A stretch of DNA of 45,282 bases from UBA1081 sp045636025 (GTDB lineage Bacteria > Bacillota > Clostridia > Oscillospirales > Acutalibacteraceae): assembly GCA_045636025.1 (NCBI GenBank), contig JAZTWP010000038.1:1-45282 (forward strand), given 5' to 3'. Under the pieces are notes generated by a model. The model searched no databases. It was given only the letters and a program-made list of their open reading frames with translations, and was not told where the DNA came from. The position numbers and the translations under genes were made by a program. Positions 1 to 7,781 of this stretch are shown piece after piece. Numbering within the stretch: position 1 is the first letter of the stretch; each line of letters starts with the position of its first letter.

Positions 1-108
1 TGTTGAAGTAAGAAGTAATAGGTAATAGTGAATAGGTGTGGAGGGGCTTTGCCCCTTACCCCATTATAATCGGGTGCGGGTGTCCCGCCATAACTTCTTC
101 ACTCTTAC
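1..108. repeat. Window-terminal direct repeat, left copy
   Basis: Bases 1-108 are identical, as read by eye, to bases 45175-45282. The segment contains a GGGGCTTTGCCCC hairpin and a GGGTGCGGGTGTCCC hairpin. Its AT-rich flank is an imperfect inverted match to bases 90-124, so bases 1-157 look like the right part of a large hairpin element. A related core, in inverse orientation, lies near 32380-32408. Chromosomal gene content argues for a dispersed repeat at the contig edges rather than a true circle. Confidence 0.9.
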
Positions 109-124
109 TTCTTACCTATTACTT

Positions 125-157
125 AAACAATAATTTAGCAAAGCTAAATTATTGTTT
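125..157. repeat. Perfect AT-rich palindrome at a gene end
   Basis: The two 15-bp arms (AAACAATAATTTAGC and its reverse complement) are separated by a 3-base loop. The right arm overlaps the stop codon (156-158) of the minus-strand small gene, so it could act as its transcription terminator. The same core recurs at 21857-21889, 31000-31028, 32240-32270, 40945-40975 and 45145-45177. Confidence 0.85.
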
Positions 158-326
158 ACAAATCATCCGCATCCTGCACCGGTTCTTCGTCTTCGCTGTC
201 TGTTCCCGAGTAGCTGCCGAGGACATCGCTGACAATGCCGTTATCGCTGATGCTGTTCCAGATTTTTCTCTGTTCCTCGGGGTAATGTTTTCTGCCTTTT
301 CTTCCGTTTTTGTCATAAGTTTCCAT
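156..326 (-). CDS. Small acidic hypothetical protein (56 aa)
   Basis: This short minus-strand gene starts METYDKNGRKGRK and ends in an acidic tail (SEDEEPVQDADDL). An AAAGGAG ribosome site lies 7 bases before the ATG, which is the main evidence that it is translated. The protein is basic at the N-terminus, has a central DVLGSYSGT stretch and is strongly acidic at the C-terminus. It has no signal peptide, membrane segment or cysteine, so it should be a soluble cytoplasmic protein. Its stop codon abuts a perfect palindrome at 125-157. I do not recognise a function. The GSY(S/T)GT motif recalls small uncharacterised clostridial proteins, but that is from memory only. The codon pattern resembles the neighbours. 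Confidence 0.72.
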   Translation of the reverse strand: METYDKNGRKGRKHYPEEQRKIWNSISDNGIVSDVLGSYSGTDSEDEEPVQDADDL

Positions 327-393
327 AGTGAAATCTCCTTTCGGTATCAGTATTGCCGGGTTTCATTTTTTTATTACTTTGTGTCTTGTTTTA

Positions 394-422
394 TTGACAT
401 TTTACGTTTTTCGGTGTATAAT
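394..422 (+). promoter_or_regulatory. SigA-type promoter (upstream of tandem pair)
   Basis: A perfect TTGACA (394-399) is followed by a 17-base spacer and a perfect TATAAT (417-422). It points toward the surface-protein gene at 629, giving a leader of roughly 200 bases, and a second promoter lies at 535-563. No ORF is visible between the two promoters. Confidence 0.7.
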
Positions 423-534
423 AAACAAACAGTAAAAAACAGTACTATTATGTAGTGTTTCTGTGCAAAATTTATATATACAAAAGATACTTTTTTGTTG
501 TTTTGACGAAAATTTGTTAATTTTGTTTTAACGA

Positions 535-563
535 TTGACAAAAGTGTCTTGTTGGAGTATTAT
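535..563 (+). promoter_or_regulatory. SigA-type promoter of the surface-protein gene
   Basis: TTGACA (535-540), a 17-base spacer and TATTAT (558-563) lie 65 bases before the start of the sortase-anchored protein gene. The consensus match and spacing are strong. Confidence 0.75.
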
Positions 564-628
564 TAGCATAGTAATGGAGGAGAATCTCCGTGTGTTTGAA
601 TCTTTTAATCTGAAAGGATTGTTTAGTT

Positions 629-1189
629 ATGAAAAAAATTATGGCAGTACTCGTTGCTCTTGTTCTTGCTTTCTCTTTCTCAGTAACATCATTTGCTGCT
701 GAAACAGAATCAGGCGAAATAAGCGGTGCATTCGCAGACTTTGACCCCGCATCATTCATGGATATGTTTGCAGGTATGGATATGAGCGCTATCACAGGTG
801 CTCTTGACGGTATGGATCTCGGTGCTATCACAGGCCTCTTCGAAGGTATGGACGTTAGCATGATCACAAACCTCCTCGGTGATATGGATCTCAGCGGTAT
901 CACAGATATCCTCGGTGGTCTTGACATCGGTTCACTCATCGGCGGTCTCGGCGGTTCAGGCAGTGATGCTCCCGCAGACGACACAACAACTCAGGCTCCC
1001 ACAACTCAGGCTCCTGCAGGTGACAATGATGTTGACGCTCCCACAGAAGCTCCCACAGAAGCTCCCGCAGGTGACAACAACACAGGTGATATCCCTCAGA
1101 CAGGTGACAACGGTATGGTAGCATCTTTCGCAGTTTGCGCTATCGCAGCAGGTGCTTTCATCGTTCTCAGCAAGAAAAAGGAAGCTTAA
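629..1189 (+). CDS. Sortase-anchored surface protein with six 12-residue repeats
   Basis: The 186-residue protein has a signal peptide (about 1-23, ending SFAA), then six contiguous 12-residue repeats covering residues 37-108. The repeats are of the form GMDxSxITxLLx, for example GMDLGAITGLFE and GMDVSMITNLLG. A Thr/Pro/Ala linker (TTTQAPTTQAP, APTEAPTEAP) follows. The C-terminus carries the sortase sorting signal IPQTGD (155-160), a hydrophobic stretch and a KKKEA tail. It should be cleaved by a sortase and attached to peptidoglycan, leaving a mature protein of only about 130 residues. Two SigA promoters precede it and a strong terminator follows, so it is probably a monocistronic, well-expressed gene. 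The ribosome site is AAAGGA. I recognise no catalytic domain; a structural or adhesive surface role is inference. Confidence 0.9.
   Translation: MKKIMAVLVALVLAFSFSVTSFAAETESGEISGAFADFDPASFMDMFAGMDMSAITGALDGMDLGAITGLFEGMDVSMITNLLGDMDLSGITDILGGLDIGSLIGGLGGSGSDAPADDTTTQAPTTQAPAGDNDVDAPTEAPTEAPAGDNNTGDIPQTGDNGMVASFAVCAIAAGAFIVLSKKKEA
737..952 (+). repeat. Six tandem 36-bp coding repeats
   Basis: Six in-frame 36-bp units encode residues 37-108 of the surface protein. Units 2-4 are most alike (GMD-x-x-x-IT core), unit 5 starts DMD, and units 1 and 6 are diverged. The pattern suggests growth by internal duplication with conserved Asp, Ile and Thr positions. Confidence 0.85.
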
Positions 1190-1207
1190 TCAAATAAGTA
1201 AACTCAG

Positions 1208-1234
1208 GCGGTGATTTTATATCACCGCTTTTTT
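1208..1234 (+). terminator. Rho-independent terminator
   Basis: An 8-bp GC-rich stem (GCGGTGAT with ATCACCGC) is followed by a run of six T, 18 bases after the surface-protein stop codon. Confidence 0.9.
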
Positions 1235-1256
1235 CATTTTGTACGCATTTTGCGTT

Positions 1257-1285
1257 GCATAATTATTCTTCATACGGCACAAAAT
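1257..1285 (+). promoter_or_regulatory. Candidate forespore (SigF/SigG-type) promoter of the spoIIQ-like gene
   Basis: GCATA (1257-1261), 14 bases, then GGCACAAAAT (1276-1285) resembles a SigF/SigG promoter with one mismatch in the -10. The same CGGCACAAAAT string lies upstream of spoVAE at 31403-31413. In Bacillus, spoIIQ is transcribed by SigF, which fits. Confidence 0.45.
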
Positions 1286-1315
1286 AGAATCATCAAATCA
1301 AAGTGAGGTAAAATT

Positions 1316-2032
1316 ATGACTGATGATAAAGAAAATGTGACCGATATGAATTCTAAAATGAAAAAATATGTCCTTGCTCTCGGTACCTGTATGGTAATTT
1401 TTGCCGTGCTGGCGGTGGCGGTGTCTGACAATGCAAAAACCAATACTCAGCCCACAACTCTTCCCGTGCCTGAAACTCAGACAAAAGGTGTGGAAGCGCA
1501 GGCGGAAAACGAGCCTGATACAAGGGATAAAATCACAATTATTGTGCCTGCAACACAGCTTACACAGCAGACGGTTGTCACAACTCAGGGCACAACAGAG
1601 AGTACAACAAAAGGTGCTCCCGTGTCTTATTCTCTGCCCCTTGGCACAGATATCGGCAATGATTACAGTCAGGGCATTCCCGTTTATAACGAGGCTCTTG
1701 CGGACTGGCGCACTCACAACGGAGTCGATTTCAGGGGCGAATACGGTGACAGCGTCAAGTGTATTGCAGACGGCATTGTGAAAGAAATCAGAGAAGATCC
1801 CGTTATGGGCGGAGTGATTGTTGTGGAGCACGGAGGCGGTGTTGAGTCAACCTACTGCGGTGTGATTGCTTCAGACGATATTGCAGAGGATATTTTTGTT
1901 GCTGAAAATGATATGCTCGGTACCCTCAGCAGTATTCCCTCCGAGAATGCAGAGGGTTTCCCTCATCTTCACCTTGAAATAACCGTCAACGGCAAAATTC
2001 AGGACCCCCTTGAGATTATGGGGAGAAATTGA
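1316..2032 (+). CDS. spoIIQ: SpoIIQ-like M23 (LytM) peptidase-domain protein
   Basis: The 238-residue protein has a short cytoplasmic N-terminus, one membrane segment (about 17-37), a Thr/Gln-rich linker (41-100) and an extracytoplasmic M23 domain (about 104-235). The metal ligands look intact: H134 and D138 in WRTHNGVDF, and H217/H219 in PHLHLE. The arrangement and the VYNEALADWRTHNGVDF segment match clostridial SpoIIQ. That protein sits in the forespore membrane and forms an engulfment channel with SpoIIIAH; clostridial versions keep the zinc site that Bacillus SpoIIQ lost. A GTGAGGT ribosome site and a candidate forespore promoter precede it. A generic M23 endopeptidase is the alternative. 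It has no partner gene nearby. Confidence 0.8.
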   Translation: MTDDKENVTDMNSKMKKYVLALGTCMVIFAVLAVAVSDNAKTNTQPTTLPVPETQTKGVEAQAENEPDTRDKITIIVPATQLTQQTVVTTQGTTESTTKGAPVSYSLPLGTDIGNDYSQGIPVYNEALADWRTHNGVDFRGEYGDSVKCIADGIVKEIREDPVMGGVIVVEHGGGVESTYCGVIASDDIAEDIFVAENDMLGTLSSIPSENAEGFPHLHLEITVNGKIQDPLEIMGRN

Positions 2033-2066
2033 TAATTCGTAATGCGTAATTGTTTTGTGCAAACCT

Positions 2067-2199
2067 GTAGGGGCGTTAATCTAACGCCCGATTTGTCGAA
2101 GACAAATAACGATTGAAAATCGTTCAATTGCATAAATTGATTAATTGAAACACCTAGGGTGGTTGCACTTCGTGCCGGGCGATGATTCATCGCCCCTAC
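2067..2199 (+). repeat. Modular hairpin-array repeat, copy 1
   Basis: The 133-bp element starts GTAGGGGCG with a GGGCGTTA/TAACGCCC hairpin and ends with a GGGCGATGA/TCATCGCCC hairpin and CCCCTAC. Between them lie several short hairpins (ATTTGTC/GACAAAT, AACGATT/AATCGTT, GCAC/GTGC). No protein is encoded; ORFs crossing it read the palindromes as peptides such as MNHRPY. Confidence 0.85.
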
Positions 2200-2228
2200 G
2201 GTTTTTTGTTGGAATTAAGCTTATGTTT

Positions 2229-2344
2229 GTAGGGGCGTTAACCTAACGCCCGATTGTGAGCGAAGCGAACAATAACGGCTTTGCCGTTGCTTTTTCCTGC
2301 GGAAAAACACACTTCGTGTGCGGGCGATGAATCATCGCCCCTAC
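2229..2344 (+). repeat. Modular hairpin-array repeat, copy 2
   Basis: A second copy, 116 bp long, lies 29 bases after copy 1. The end hairpins are the same, but the interior is different (AACGGC/GCCGTT, TTTTTCC/GGAAAAA, CACAC/GTGTG hairpins). It differs at only about seven positions from the copy at 35642-35757, mostly in loops. Confidence 0.85.
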
Positions 2345-2417
2345 TGCCATGTCAATCAATTTCTGCTTTGCGATGCCCTTTTCAATTTATTTTTAATAAT
2401 TTTATTATATATATTAT

Positions 2418-2446
2418 TTGACATAATCTCTATAATATATTATAAT
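2418..2446 (+). promoter_or_regulatory. SigA-type promoter of the dockerin gene
   Basis: A perfect TTGACA (2418-2423), 17-base spacer and perfect TATAAT (2441-2446) lie 34 bases before the GTG start at 2480. It probably drives the dockerin gene, nth and perhaps secA. Confidence 0.8.
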
Positions 2447-2479
2447 AACTATATATGCGAAAAAGGGGAGGCGGTTGCC

Positions 2480-3964
2480 GTGTTAAAAAGAATTTCTGCA
2501 ATATTTTTGTGCATCGTTCTTGCGGTGCCGTTTTTTGCGTTTTCCTCTTTTGCAGAGGGCACTTTTTCCGTCGGCTCATACCTTGTGGCAGATAAAAAAG
2601 GTGCAATGATTTATCCGTCACCCGAGGCAACTCTTGACTACAACGCAATTGCTCCGGAGGGTGCATATCTCAACGTCATCAGTATTAAGGGTAATTTCGG
2701 CTACACCACATACAATGCGGTTTACGGCTGGATAGACCTTACAGACGGCACTCAATACGTCAGCAGTAAACCTGCCGTGACAGACAAAAACAAAATCGAG
2801 GGTGCAAAGGGTATTAAAGTCACCTGTCTTCCGTCAGTAACGGAGTTTGTTGAGGGTGAAGACAGCGCAGATATCAGCGGTCTTGAAGTTTCACTTGTTT
2901 TCAATGACGATAAAAGCTCCACAATGCCCGTAAAAGGCTATACGGTGGCATTCCCCGACCTTGACACATACGGCAGAAAAGAAGTTGCAATCTACTATGG
3001 CGGTTTCAGCACAACTTATATGATAAATGTTGTCAAAGTCCCCGTTACGGGAATCGTCATCACAAGACCTTTTAAGACAACTTTCATCGAGGGCGAAGCT
3101 GTAAGCTTTGAGGGACTTGAAGTTTCAGCCTATTTCAGCGACGGCAGAGATTCAGGCGCAGGCATAAAGCTTTCTCCCGAAGAATACACCTTAAGCGGTG
3201 TTACAGAGGGTACAACCACTCTGGGGCCGGGTACATATCCCGTTATAATCACTTACAAATATCCCGAAATCACAGCAAGCTTCAATATTTACGTTTCAGG
3301 CAAAACGGTCAAGACCCTTAAACTGCAGAAACTTCCCCCGGCTCTTGTGCTTTATCAGGGTCAGAAATTCAATAATGATGATTTCGAGCTTGTGGCAACT
3401 TATGACAACGGCGCAAGCGAAAAAATAACCGATTTTGACATTCAGTGTGACAATATGCAACTCGGTCTTCACACAGCCCGTATTTATTATATGGACAGAT
3501 ACGTGGCATTTGAGTATGAAGTCAGAGAGCTTCAGCAGACGGGTATCGCAGTCGGTGATGCTTCAAATGTAGGCAGCTATGCAGGTGATGCACCTGACTT
3601 CAGCAGACTGAAAGTCTATAACGTCTACAACAGCGGTGAGAAGAAGCTGACAGAAGATTATGAGCTTTATCACGAAATAGACATAAACACCATCGGCAAA
3701 TACAAAGTCACCGTAACTCAGGGTGAATACACAGCCGAATTCGAATACACCGTAGCAAAGAGAGCAGAAATCCGTGCAGGTGACGTTGATTTCAACGGCA
3801 AAGTCAATGCAATCGATGCAAGACTCGCTCTCAGATGCTCTGCGCAGATAGAAAAACTTTCAGAAGATGCATTCTTTGCTGCAGACGTTGACATTGACGG
3901 CAAAGTAACAGCACTTGATGCAAGAAGAATTCTTCGTGTTTCAGCGGGATTGGATGTGCTATGA
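2480..3964 (+). CDS. Exported dockerin protein with Ig-like domains
   Basis: I chose the GTG start because GGGGAGG lies just upstream and a signal peptide follows (LKRISAIFLCIVLAVPF...). Earlier in-frame codons would only translate the repeat. The 494-residue protein has an SH3-like region (about 30-95) and then about four bacterial Ig-like repeats of 75-85 residues, recognisable by VTEFVEGED, KTTFIEGEA and LVLYQGQKF strands. It ends in a type I dockerin. The two dockerin calcium loops, DVDFNGKVNAID and DVDIDGKVTALD, are each followed by DAR..LR.SA, the style seen in Ruminococcus. It should be exported and bound to a cohesin, so it is a cellulosome-type component or scaffold accessory without a visible catalytic domain. 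No cohesin gene is in the window. It overlaps nth by 4 bases. Confidence 0.85.
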   Translation: MLKRISAIFLCIVLAVPFFAFSSFAEGTFSVGSYLVADKKGAMIYPSPEATLDYNAIAPEGAYLNVISIKGNFGYTTYNAVYGWIDLTDGTQYVSSKPAVTDKNKIEGAKGIKVTCLPSVTEFVEGEDSADISGLEVSLVFNDDKSSTMPVKGYTVAFPDLDTYGRKEVAIYYGGFSTTYMINVVKVPVTGIVITRPFKTTFIEGEAVSFEGLEVSAYFSDGRDSGAGIKLSPEEYTLSGVTEGTTTLGPGTYPVIITYKYPEITASFNIYVSGKTVKTLKLQKLPPALVLYQGQKFNNDDFELVATYDNGASEKITDFDIQCDNMQLGLHTARIYYMDRYVAFEYEVRELQQTGIAVGDASNVGSYAGDAPDFSRLKVYNVYNSGEKKLTEDYELYHEIDINTIGKYKVTVTQGEYTAEFEYTVAKRAEIRAGDVDFNGKVNAIDARLALRCSAQIEKLSEDAFFAADVDIDGKVTALDARRILRVSAGLDVL

Positions 3965-4590
3965 TGACAAAGAAACAGATTGCACTCCTTGCCGTAGAGG
4001 CACTTAAAAAAGATTATCCCGATGCGATATGTTCACTTGTGGCAGGTAATCCCTTTGAGCTTCTCATTGCCACACGACTCTCTGCACAATGCACAGATGC
4101 AAGAGTCAATCTTGTGACTCCCGCACTTTTTGAAAAATACAAAACCCTTGAGGATTATGCCTCAGCTGATGTGAAAGACATTGAAGAAATCATTCATTCC
4201 TGCGGCTTTTTCAGGCAGAAGTCAAAGGATATCATCGAGATGGCAAAAAAAATCATCTCCGATTATAATTCGGTCGTGCCCGACACAATAGAGGAGCTTA
4301 CAACTCTTTCAGGTGTGGGCAGAAAAACCGCTAACCTCATCTGCGGTGATGTTTACGGCAAACCTGCCGTTGTTGCAGACACGCATCTTATCCGCATTTC
4401 AAACAGACTCGGTCTTGTGGCAACAAAAGACCCCTACAAGGTTGAAATTGAGCTTAAAAAACTCCTTCCGCCCGAAGAGAGCAACGATTTCTGCCACAGA
4501 GCCGTGCTTCACGGCAGAGCTGTCTGTGATGCAAGAAAACCGAAATGCGATGTATGTTCTATGTCGCAATTCTGCAAAAAGAAAATCTGA
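3961..4590 (+). CDS. nth: Endonuclease III (DNA glycosylase/AP lyase)
   Basis: This base-excision repair enzyme removes oxidised pyrimidines and nicks the abasic site. The 209-residue protein shows the helix-hairpin-helix LSGVGRKTAN with catalytic K122, the catalytic D140 in VVADTH, and a C-terminal 4Fe-4S cluster motif C189-x6-C196-x2-C199-x5-C205. Length and motifs are standard. The ATG at 3961 overlaps the dockerin stop codon (ATGA), so translation is probably coupled; a second ATG follows immediately at 3964. secA begins 30 bases downstream on the same strand. Coupling a repair enzyme to an exported dockerin protein is functionally odd and may be only local read-through organisation. Confidence 0.95.
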   Translation: MMTKKQIALLAVEALKKDYPDAICSLVAGNPFELLIATRLSAQCTDARVNLVTPALFEKYKTLEDYASADVKDIEEIIHSCGFFRQKSKDIIEMAKKIISDYNSVVPDTIEELTTLSGVGRKTANLICGDVYGKPAVVADTHLIRISNRLGLVATKDPYKVEIELKKLLPPEESNDFCHRAVLHGRAVCDARKPKCDVCSMSQFCKKKI

Positions 4591-4620
4591 TATTACATAT
4601 ATTGAAAGGACTAATTTATA

Positions 4621-7347
4621 ATGTCATTACTTACAAAACTTTTTGGAGATGATTCCAAAAGAGAACTTAAAAGAGTTTTTCCCATAAGGGATAAAGTTCT
4701 CGCTCTTGAGGAGGAGTACAGCAAACTCACAGATGCTGAACTTCAGGCAAAAACTCCCGAATTCAAAGAAAGACTTGCAAACGGTGAAACACTTGATAAT
4801 ATCCTTCCCGAAGCATATGCAACCTGCCGTGAAGCTTCATGGCGAGTTCTGGGTATGAAACACTTCCCCGTACAGGTGCTCGGCGGTATTGTTCTTCATC
4901 AGGGCAGAATTGCCGAAATGAGAACAGGTGAAGGTAAAACTCTTGTGGCAACACTTCCCGCATACCTCAACGCTCTTGAGGGCAAGGGTGTTCACATCGT
5001 TACTGTCAACGACTACCTTGCACGTCGTGACTCAGAGTGGATGGGTAAAGTTTTCCGCTTTATGGGTCTTACTGTAGGTCTTATCGTTCAGGGTGCTCAG
5101 AATGAAGAGAAGAGAGCTGCTTACGCTGCAGATATCACTTACGGTACAAACAACGAAATGGGCTTTGACTACCTTCGTGACAATATGGTCGCTTATAAGG
5201 AACTCAGAGTGCAGAGAGGTCATAATTTTGCCGTTGTTGACGAAGTTGACTCAATCCTTATCGACGAAGCTAGAACACCTCTTATCATTTCAGGCAGAGG
5301 CGACAAGTCTTCTGACCTTTACAAGACTGCAAACGATTTTGTAAAGACTCTCAGCGAAAAGCGTATCAAAGAGCTTGAAGCAAAGCAGGATATCGAAGAC
5401 GTTGCAGACAATTCTGTTGACTATATCGTTGATGAAAAGGCAAGAACAGCCACATTCACAAAAACAGGTATCGAAAAGGCTGAAAAGTGGTTCAATCTTG
5501 AAAACCTTATGGATGCGGAAAACCTTACACTTCAGCATCATCTTCAGCAGGCTCTCAAGGCTAAGGGCGTTATGAAGCGTGACGTTGACTACGTTGTAAA
5601 AGACGGTCAGATTTTCATTGTTGACGAGTTCACAGGCCGTATTATGATAGGCAGACGTTACAACGAAGGTCTTCACCAGGCTATCGAAGCTAAAGAAGGC
5701 GTAAACGTCCGTTCAGAGTCAAAGACTCTTGCAACAATCACATTCCAGAACTATTTCAGACTCTATAAAAAACTCTCAGGTATGACAGGTACCGCTATGA
5801 CTGAGAAAGATGAATTCCAGTCAATCTATTCTCTTGACGTTATCGAGATTCCCACAAACAAACCCATGGTAAGAAACGATCTTCCCGACGTTCTTTACAA
5901 AACAGAGAACGCAAAGTTTGCGGCTATCATCGACCTTATCAAGGAATGCCACGAAAAGGGTCAGCCCGTACTCGTGGGTACTGTAAGTATCGAGAAGTCA
6001 GAGCAGTTCAGCAAAGTCCTCAAGAGAAGCGGCATTGCTCATAACGTGCTCAATGCAAAATATCACGAAAAAGAAGCAGAAATCATTGCTCAGGCAGGTA
6101 AGCTCGGTGCTGTTACAATCGCAACAAATATGGCAGGCCGAGGCACCGATATTCTTCTGGGCGGTAACGCAGAATACCTTGCAAAATCAGAAATGAGAAA
6201 AATGGAAGGTATGACAGAGGAGCTTATCGCAGAAGCAACAGGTTTTGCAGAAACAGATAACGAAGAAATCCTTGAAGCAAGACGCATTTATGCAGAGCTT
6301 GAAGCAAAGTACAAATCTGCAATTGCAGGCGAAGCTGAAGCTGTAAGACAGGCTGGCGGTCTCTTCATTATCGGTACAACAAGACACGAATCAAGACGAA
6401 TCGACAACCAGCTCAGAGGTCGTTCAGGCCGTCAGGGTGACCCCGGTACAAGCCGTTTCTTCCTCTCAGCAGAAGACGAACTCATCAGACTCTTCGGCGG
6501 TGACAGATTCTCAAGAATTCTTGATGCATTCAAGAGCATAGGCGATATGCCTCTTGATATGAAGATGTTCTCAAAGTCAATCGAAAGTGCTCAGACAAAG
6601 GTTGAAAGCAACCACTTCGCAATGCGTAAAAACGTCCTCAAGTACGACGACGTTATGAACACTCAGCGTGAAATCATCTACAAGCAGAGAAATCAGGTGC
6701 TTGACGGTGTTGACCTTGATGCAACAATCCGTAAGATGATTATTGACAGCCTTTCAGATGCAGTTGATTTCTACTGCCCCTCTTCAAACAATCACAAAGA
6801 CTGGAACATCACAGGTCTTAAGACAAAGTATAAGTGGCTCCTTGGCGAAGATGAGCTTGTGAGCGAATCAGACAGCGGTGCAATCTACGATCAGCTTGTT
6901 GATATCGCAGAAACAAAACTTGCTTCTCAGAGAGAAAAATACGGTGAAGAACTCTTCAAGGCTCTTCAGCATAAAGCTCTTATCGAAAACGTTGATATGA
7001 GATGGATGGATCACATCGACGCTATGGATCAGCTCAAGAGAGGTGTAAGCCTTAAAGCATACGGTCAGCAGGATCCCGTTATCGCATTCAGAAACGAAGG
7101 TTCTGATATGTTCGATGAAATGATCACAAACATCCGTGAAGGCACAGTTCAGTTCGTTCTCTGCGCTGTTCTCAGAAGTGAAGAAGACGTAAAACGTGAA
7201 CAGAAAATGAAACCCACCACAACAAACAGCGGTGACGGCACAGAAAAGAACCGCCCCGTTAAAAAGGGTGAAAAAGTGGGCAGAAATGACCCCTGTCCCT
7301 GCGGCAGCGGACTCAAATACAAAAAGTGCTGCGGCAAAAACGCATAA
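4621..7347 (+). CDS. secA: Preprotein translocase ATPase SecA
   Basis: SecA drives ATP-dependent export of signal-peptide proteins through SecYEG. The 908-residue protein has the Walker A motif RTGEGKT (101-107), the helicase-type VVDEVDSILIDEART segment, the preprotein cross-linking region, NBD2 motifs (NMAGRGTDI, RGRSGRQGDPG) and the helical wing/scaffold. It ends in the zinc-binding SEC-C tail CPCGSGLKYKKCC (892-904) that contacts SecB or ribosomes in other bacteria. The length is typical for SecA1. An AAAGGA ribosome site lies about 11 bases before the ATG. A terminator follows at 7353, so it is the last gene of this run. Confidence 0.98.
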   Translation: MSLLTKLFGDDSKRELKRVFPIRDKVLALEEEYSKLTDAELQAKTPEFKERLANGETLDNILPEAYATCREASWRVLGMKHFPVQVLGGIVLHQGRIAEMRTGEGKTLVATLPAYLNALEGKGVHIVTVNDYLARRDSEWMGKVFRFMGLTVGLIVQGAQNEEKRAAYAADITYGTNNEMGFDYLRDNMVAYKELRVQRGHNFAVVDEVDSILIDEARTPLIISGRGDKSSDLYKTANDFVKTLSEKRIKELEAKQDIEDVADNSVDYIVDEKARTATFTKTGIEKAEKWFNLENLMDAENLTLQHHLQQALKAKGVMKRDVDYVVKDGQIFIVDEFTGRIMIGRRYNEGLHQAIEAKEGVNVRSESKTLATITFQNYFRLYKKLSGMTGTAMTEKDEFQSIYSLDVIEIPTNKPMVRNDLPDVLYKTENAKFAAIIDLIKECHEKGQPVLVGTVSIEKSEQFSKVLKRSGIAHNVLNAKYHEKEAEIIAQAGKLGAVTIATNMAGRGTDILLGGNAEYLAKSEMRKMEGMTEELIAEATGFAETDNEEILEARRIYAELEAKYKSAIAGEAEAVRQAGGLFIIGTTRHESRRIDNQLRGRSGRQGDPGTSRFFLSAEDELIRLFGGDRFSRILDAFKSIGDMPLDMKMFSKSIESAQTKVESNHFAMRKNVLKYDDVMNTQREIIYKQRNQVLDGVDLDATIRKMIIDSLSDAVDFYCPSSNNHKDWNITGLKTKYKWLLGEDELVSESDSGAIYDQLVDIAETKLASQREKYGEELFKALQHKALIENVDMRWMDHIDAMDQLKRGVSLKAYGQQDPVIAFRNEGSDMFDEMITNIREGTVQFVLCAVLRSEEDVKREQKMKPTTTNSGDGTEKNRPVKKGEKVGRNDPCPCGSGLKYKKCCGKNA

Positions 7348-7352
7348 AACAT

Positions 7353-7381
7353 AAAGCTCCGACTAACCTCGGAGCTTTTTT
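7353..7381 (+). terminator. Rho-independent terminator after secA
   Basis: The stem AAAGCTCCGA pairs with TCGGAGCTTT around a 6-base loop, followed by a T run. It begins 6 bases after the secA stop codon. Confidence 0.92.
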
Positions 7382-7415
7382 ATTTGAAAATTTGCTCAGA
7401 CTTGCAGATATGGTA

Positions 7416-7556
7416 GTAGGGGCGATGATTCATCGCCCGGCACGAAGTGCAAACACCGAAGGTGTTTCAATAAACTGAAAACCGAGGAATTGAACGGTGT
7501 TCCACCGTTATTGCTTCATTACATTCCGCAATCGGGCGTTGGGTCAACGCCCCTAC
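7416..7556 (-). repeat. Modular hairpin-array repeat, copy 3 (inverted)
   Basis: This 141-bp element has the family ends in inverse order: GTAGGGGCGATGATTCATCG at the left and AACGCCCCTAC at the right. Interior hairpins include GCAC/GTGC, AACACC/GGTGTT and AACGGTG/CACCGTT. The rest of the 430-base gap to guaA (7382-7415 and 7557-7701) shows nothing else that I recognise; I looked for a purine riboswitch and did not find one. Confidence 0.85.
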
Positions 7557-7701
7557 AGGCTTTATACAAACTATTATCTGTTATCTCAATATTGTCGCCT
7601 TGGCGGTAATTACTTTTTCGATAAAAACGGAACAATGTCATTTTTCACATTAATTTTTTTTGAAAAATACATAATTTTTCTGTATTGATATAAAAAAATT
7701 C

Positions 7702-7730
7702 TTGAAATGGTGAAAAAAAAGGTTTATACT
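7702..7730 (+). promoter_or_regulatory. SigA-type promoter of the GMP synthase subunit gene
   Basis: TTGAAA (7702-7707), 17 bases and TATACT (7725-7730) lie 51 bases before the ATG at 7782. Confidence 0.7.
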
Positions 7731-7781
7731 ATATAGCATAAATTTATGTTTATTATTCTTTTTTATATAGGAGGAAATACT

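Noticed and set aside
517..984. Minus-strand ORF of 155 residues opposite the surface-protein gene
   Set aside because: It is a shadow of the repeat-rich coding strand, with no ribosome site and low-complexity Ser/Pro/Ile content.
2067..2344. CRISPR array
   Set aside because: The two neighbouring repeats are single long elements with hairpins and no regular spacer-repeat units; no cas gene is present.
2318..2479. N-terminal extension of the dockerin protein beginning MRAMNHRPY
   Set aside because: It translates the end of a hairpin-array repeat and passes through the promoter. The GTG at 2480 has a strong ribosome site and a signal peptide follows it.
7557..7781. Purine riboswitch ahead of the GMP synthase subunit
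   Set aside because: I looked for the conserved purine-aptamer loops and a following terminator and saw neither; the stretch is AT-rich with only a SigA promoter.
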